NCBI GenBank assembly: GCA_040880305.1
Contig: JBBDIP010000036.1
Location: 1 to 24,606 of the forward strand
From: JBBDIP01 sp040880305
GTDB taxonomy: Bacteria > Bacillota > Sulfobacillia > Fermentithermobacillales > Fermentithermobacillaceae
Length of the DNA: 24,606 nt
Direction: 5' to 3'
Shown here: positions 22,695 to 24,606 of the stretch, piece by piece
How the letters are laid out: each line of letters starts with the position of its first letter
How positions within the stretch are numbered: the stretch's first letter is position 1
Notes under the pieces: model-generated
Seen by the model: the letters and a program-made list of their open reading frames with translations, nothing else
What the model was told of the DNA's origin: nothing
The model's database searches: none
Position numbers and translations under genes: made by a program

Positions 22695-23905
22695 TAGAGA
22701 AGATGCTCCAGAAAGATTTGCTGGTCAAAGTGGCGGCCGTAATTCTGGCCCTGCTTATCTGGGCGACGGTCATCGGCATCGAGAATCCGGTAGTCTCAAA
22801 GCAGTTCAGCGTGGATCTGAAGATAGAAGCCCCCGAAGGGAAGATACTGGAGACACCGAACACGATGCGGGTGGCTATCACCCTTGAAGGCCGGACACAC
22901 AGCCTGGAACAGATCAAAACCGAGGATATCAAGGTGTCGCTCGATATATCCAAGGCCCCTGCGGGCATGAGCACATTCCCAATAGAATACGTCTCGCCCT
23001 ACGCCGGCGTTGGTCTGCTCGACATCAACCCCTCGATGGTCTCCATCACTCTGGCCGCTCGCGAGAGTAAAGAAGTTGGGATCGCAGTGACGGTACGCGG
23101 TACTCCCAACAAGGAGTTTACCGCCGAGAAGCCCACCTATACCGCCACAACCGCGATGGTGATCGGCCCCAAGGGCAACGTCGAGCGGGTGCAGATAGTC
23201 GCGGGGGAGATCGACGTCACAGGCGCCGTGGCATCCACCACTGCCAGAGTCACACTGGTGCCCAAGGATTCTTCTGGGAACGAGATCGCGCAGATCCAGG
23301 TGGATCCGCCCGAGATTGAGGTCACGGTGCCGATGAAGCCGAAGCAGCCGGCCAAAATGGTGGCGGTCAAGGTCGAGACGACCGGGACGCCCAAGAACGG
23401 GTACAAGTTGGCGGGAGTAACAGTGTCTCCGGAATACGTAGAGATCAGGGGCAGTGCCTCGGTCACAAGCAAGATCGACGCCATATACACCCGTGTGGAT
23501 GTCGTCGGGCGTGAGGCAGGCTTCAGTTCTGCGGTGAACCTGGTAGTGCCGTCGGGAGTCACGATGGAGACCAACCGGGTGACCGTCAATGTCGACATCC
23601 AGCCGGACATCGTAACCAAGACCTTCTCCAATGTGTATGTACAGGTCATAGATCTACCCATTGGGTATACGTTCAACATAGACCCGGCCGAAATTATGGT
23701 TGAGTTGAGCGGCAGGAGTGACATCCTGGCGCAGGTCAAAGCGGCCGACGTGCAGGCGTTCATTGACGCAGGCGGCATCAGCCCGTCGGAAGTGAGGGGC
23801 AGGGGAGACTTCCCACTCCCCGTCTACCCGGGCGACCTGCCGGCGGGCATCAGCATCCTGGAGATGAGCCCCTCTCGCGTGATACTCACCCTGACCAAGA
23901 GGTAG
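22691..23905 (+). CDS. cdaR: CdaA regulatory protein CdaR (YbbR domains)
   Basis: CdaR is a membrane-anchored extracytoplasmic protein that binds CdaA and modulates c-di-AMP synthesis. One N-terminal membrane helix (about 10-30, VKVAAVILALLIWATVIG) is followed by about four YbbR repeats, roughly at 35-122, 128-212, 218-303 and 310-402. Each is beta-rich and ends in a segment such as NPSMVSITLA, DPPEIEVTVP, ETNRVTVNVD or SPSRVILTLT. 404 residues is typical for a four-repeat form. The ATG at 22691 overlaps the cdaA stop by four bases, so translation is coupled. glmM follows after 16 bp. Confidence 0.93.
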   Translation: MIEKMLQKDLLVKVAAVILALLIWATVIGIENPVVSKQFSVDLKIEAPEGKILETPNTMRVAITLEGRTHSLEQIKTEDIKVSLDISKAPAGMSTFPIEYVSPYAGVGLLDINPSMVSITLAARESKEVGIAVTVRGTPNKEFTAEKPTYTATTAMVIGPKGNVERVQIVAGEIDVTGAVASTTARVTLVPKDSSGNEIAQIQVDPPEIEVTVPMKPKQPAKMVAVKVETTGTPKNGYKLAGVTVSPEYVEIRGSASVTSKIDAIYTRVDVVGREAGFSSAVNLVVPSGVTMETNRVTVNVDIQPDIVTKTFSNVYVQVIDLPIGYTFNIDPAEIMVELSGRSDILAQVKAADVQAFIDAGGISPSEVRGRGDFPLPVYPGDLPAGISILEMSPSRVILTLTKR

Positions 23906-23921
23906 ACGGGGGCGTTCGAGG

Positions 23922-24606
23922 ATGAACTTGTTTGGGACCGATGGGATTCGCGGCGTCGCCAATTCGGGCCTTACATGGCATACGGCCTTTAGATTGGGCA
24001 GAGCTATGGGGATCTACCTTTCAAAAGGCTTGGATCTTTGCGTCGGCAAAGATACAAGGGCTTCCGGCGACATGCTGGAAGCCTCTATCATAGCAGGCAT
24101 AACTTCGACCGGCAGGAACGTCATGAGGCTTGGCGTCATCACCACGCCGGGGCTGTCGTTCCTGGTGAAAGACTTGGGCCTGGGCGGCGGCGTCATGATA
24201 TCCGCGTCTCACAACCCCGCGGAGTACAACGGGCTCAAAGTGTTCGGACCGGACGGCAAGAAGATCGCTGACGCCACCGAGAAGCTCTTCTCCGATTTCA
24301 TCCAGGGCGAGTCTGACGGTGACGCGTGCCCGATCGGGGGCGATATCGGCAGAGTCGTCTCGGGTGAAGGCGGCATCGACAGGTACGTCAGTTTTCTTTG
24401 CGGCGTTCCAAAGAATGACCTCTCAGGGCTCCGGGTGATCCTCGATACCGCCAACGGCTCGACCTCTTCTATCGCCCCAAGGGTCTGGGGAAGGCTAGGG
24501 GCGCGTGTTGAGGTTTCGAACAACGCGCCTGACGGCCAGAACATCAACGATAAGTGCGGCTCGACCCATATCGAGGCGCTGGTCAGCAGGGCCTGCGGGA
24601 CGCAGG
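23922..24606 (+). CDS. glmM: Phosphoglucosamine mutase GlmM (5' part, cut by window end)
   Basis: GlmM converts glucosamine-6-phosphate to glucosamine-1-phosphate on the way to UDP-GlcNAc and peptidoglycan. The visible 228 codons start MNLFGTDGIRGVANSGLTWH, the hallmark GlmM N-terminus. They include VGKDTRASGDMLEASI, the phosphoserine loop ISASHNP (active serine S96) and NDKCGSTH, which favour GlmM over phosphomannomutase. The frame stays open to the last base, so about half of the protein lies outside. ATG 23922 has GACGGGGG about 9 bp upstream, beginning at the last base of the cdaR stop. In B. subtilis and relatives GlmM also binds and inhibits CdaA. Confidence 0.96.
   Translation, partial: MNLFGTDGIRGVANSGLTWHTAFRLGRAMGIYLSKGLDLCVGKDTRASGDMLEASIIAGITSTGRNVMRLGVITTPGLSFLVKDLGLGGGVMISASHNPAEYNGLKVFGPDGKKIADATEKLFSDFIQGESDGDACPIGGDIGRVVSGEGGIDRYVSFLCGVPKNDLSGLRVILDTANGSTSSIAPRVWGRLGARVEVSNNAPDGQNINDKCGSTHIEALVSRACGTQ

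Noticed and set aside
1..24606. CRISPR arrays, insertion sequences, tRNA or rRNA genes
   Set aside because: No regularly spaced direct repeats, transposase-like proteins, or tRNA/rRNA sequence recognised anywhere in the window.

Overview
The window reads as the chromosome of a GC-rich, Gram-positive-type bacterium of the Firmicutes (Bacillota) lineage. The reasons are the gene families and their order: ftsE-ftsX, a CtpA/CtpB-type protease, a MinJ-like PDZ membrane protein and uvrB-uvrA follow the Bacillus-type arrangement; rapZ-yvcK-whiA (yvcJ-yvcK-yvcL) and cdaA-cdaR-glmM are classic Firmicutes operons; DUF2089 and YvlB-like DUF4097 proteins are common there. Starts are often GTG or TTG with strong GGAGG-type ribosome binding sites. 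I cannot place it to genus.

Layout. Positions 1-472 are non-coding, with a perfect palindrome. Positions 473-5791 (+) hold a cell-division and envelope block: FtsE, FtsX, a coiled-coil M23 peptidase, a secreted S41 protease and a MinJ-like protein. Positions 5859-12698 (+) hold nucleotide excision repair: UvrB (with a clear promoter), UvrA (interrupted by one extra C near 8797-8800) and UvrC. Positions 12801-14935 (+) hold a three-gene unit with its own strong promoter: a DUF2089 zinc-ribbon/HTH protein, a DUF4097 beta-repeat protein and a small protein; all three share one short helical motif. A hairpin at 14970-14996 separates these from convergent genes.

Positions 14982-21366 (-) form a reverse-strand block. 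In transcription order it contains a 59-residue exported peptide, an intrinsic terminator, a large HTH-TPR regulator, a pyruvate-kinase C-terminal-domain protein, a cupin phosphoglucose isomerase, RapZ, YvcK and WhiA. Positions 21376-21863 are a non-coding divergent region with a second reverse-strand terminator and a compact set of inverted repeats, including a possible pseudoknot. Positions 21864 to the end (+) hold CdaA, CdaR and the first part of GlmM.

How they work together: FtsEX, the M23 enzyme, the S41 protease and the MinJ-like protein suggest control of septal wall hydrolysis and division-site selection. Phosphoglucose isomerase, RapZ, YvcK, GlmM and CdaA all touch the fructose-6-phosphate to UDP-GlcNAc route or its control. 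The most unusual part is the exported peptide / HTH-TPR pair with two terminators and a structured leader: a candidate peptide-signalling switch. That function is inferred from gene layout only.
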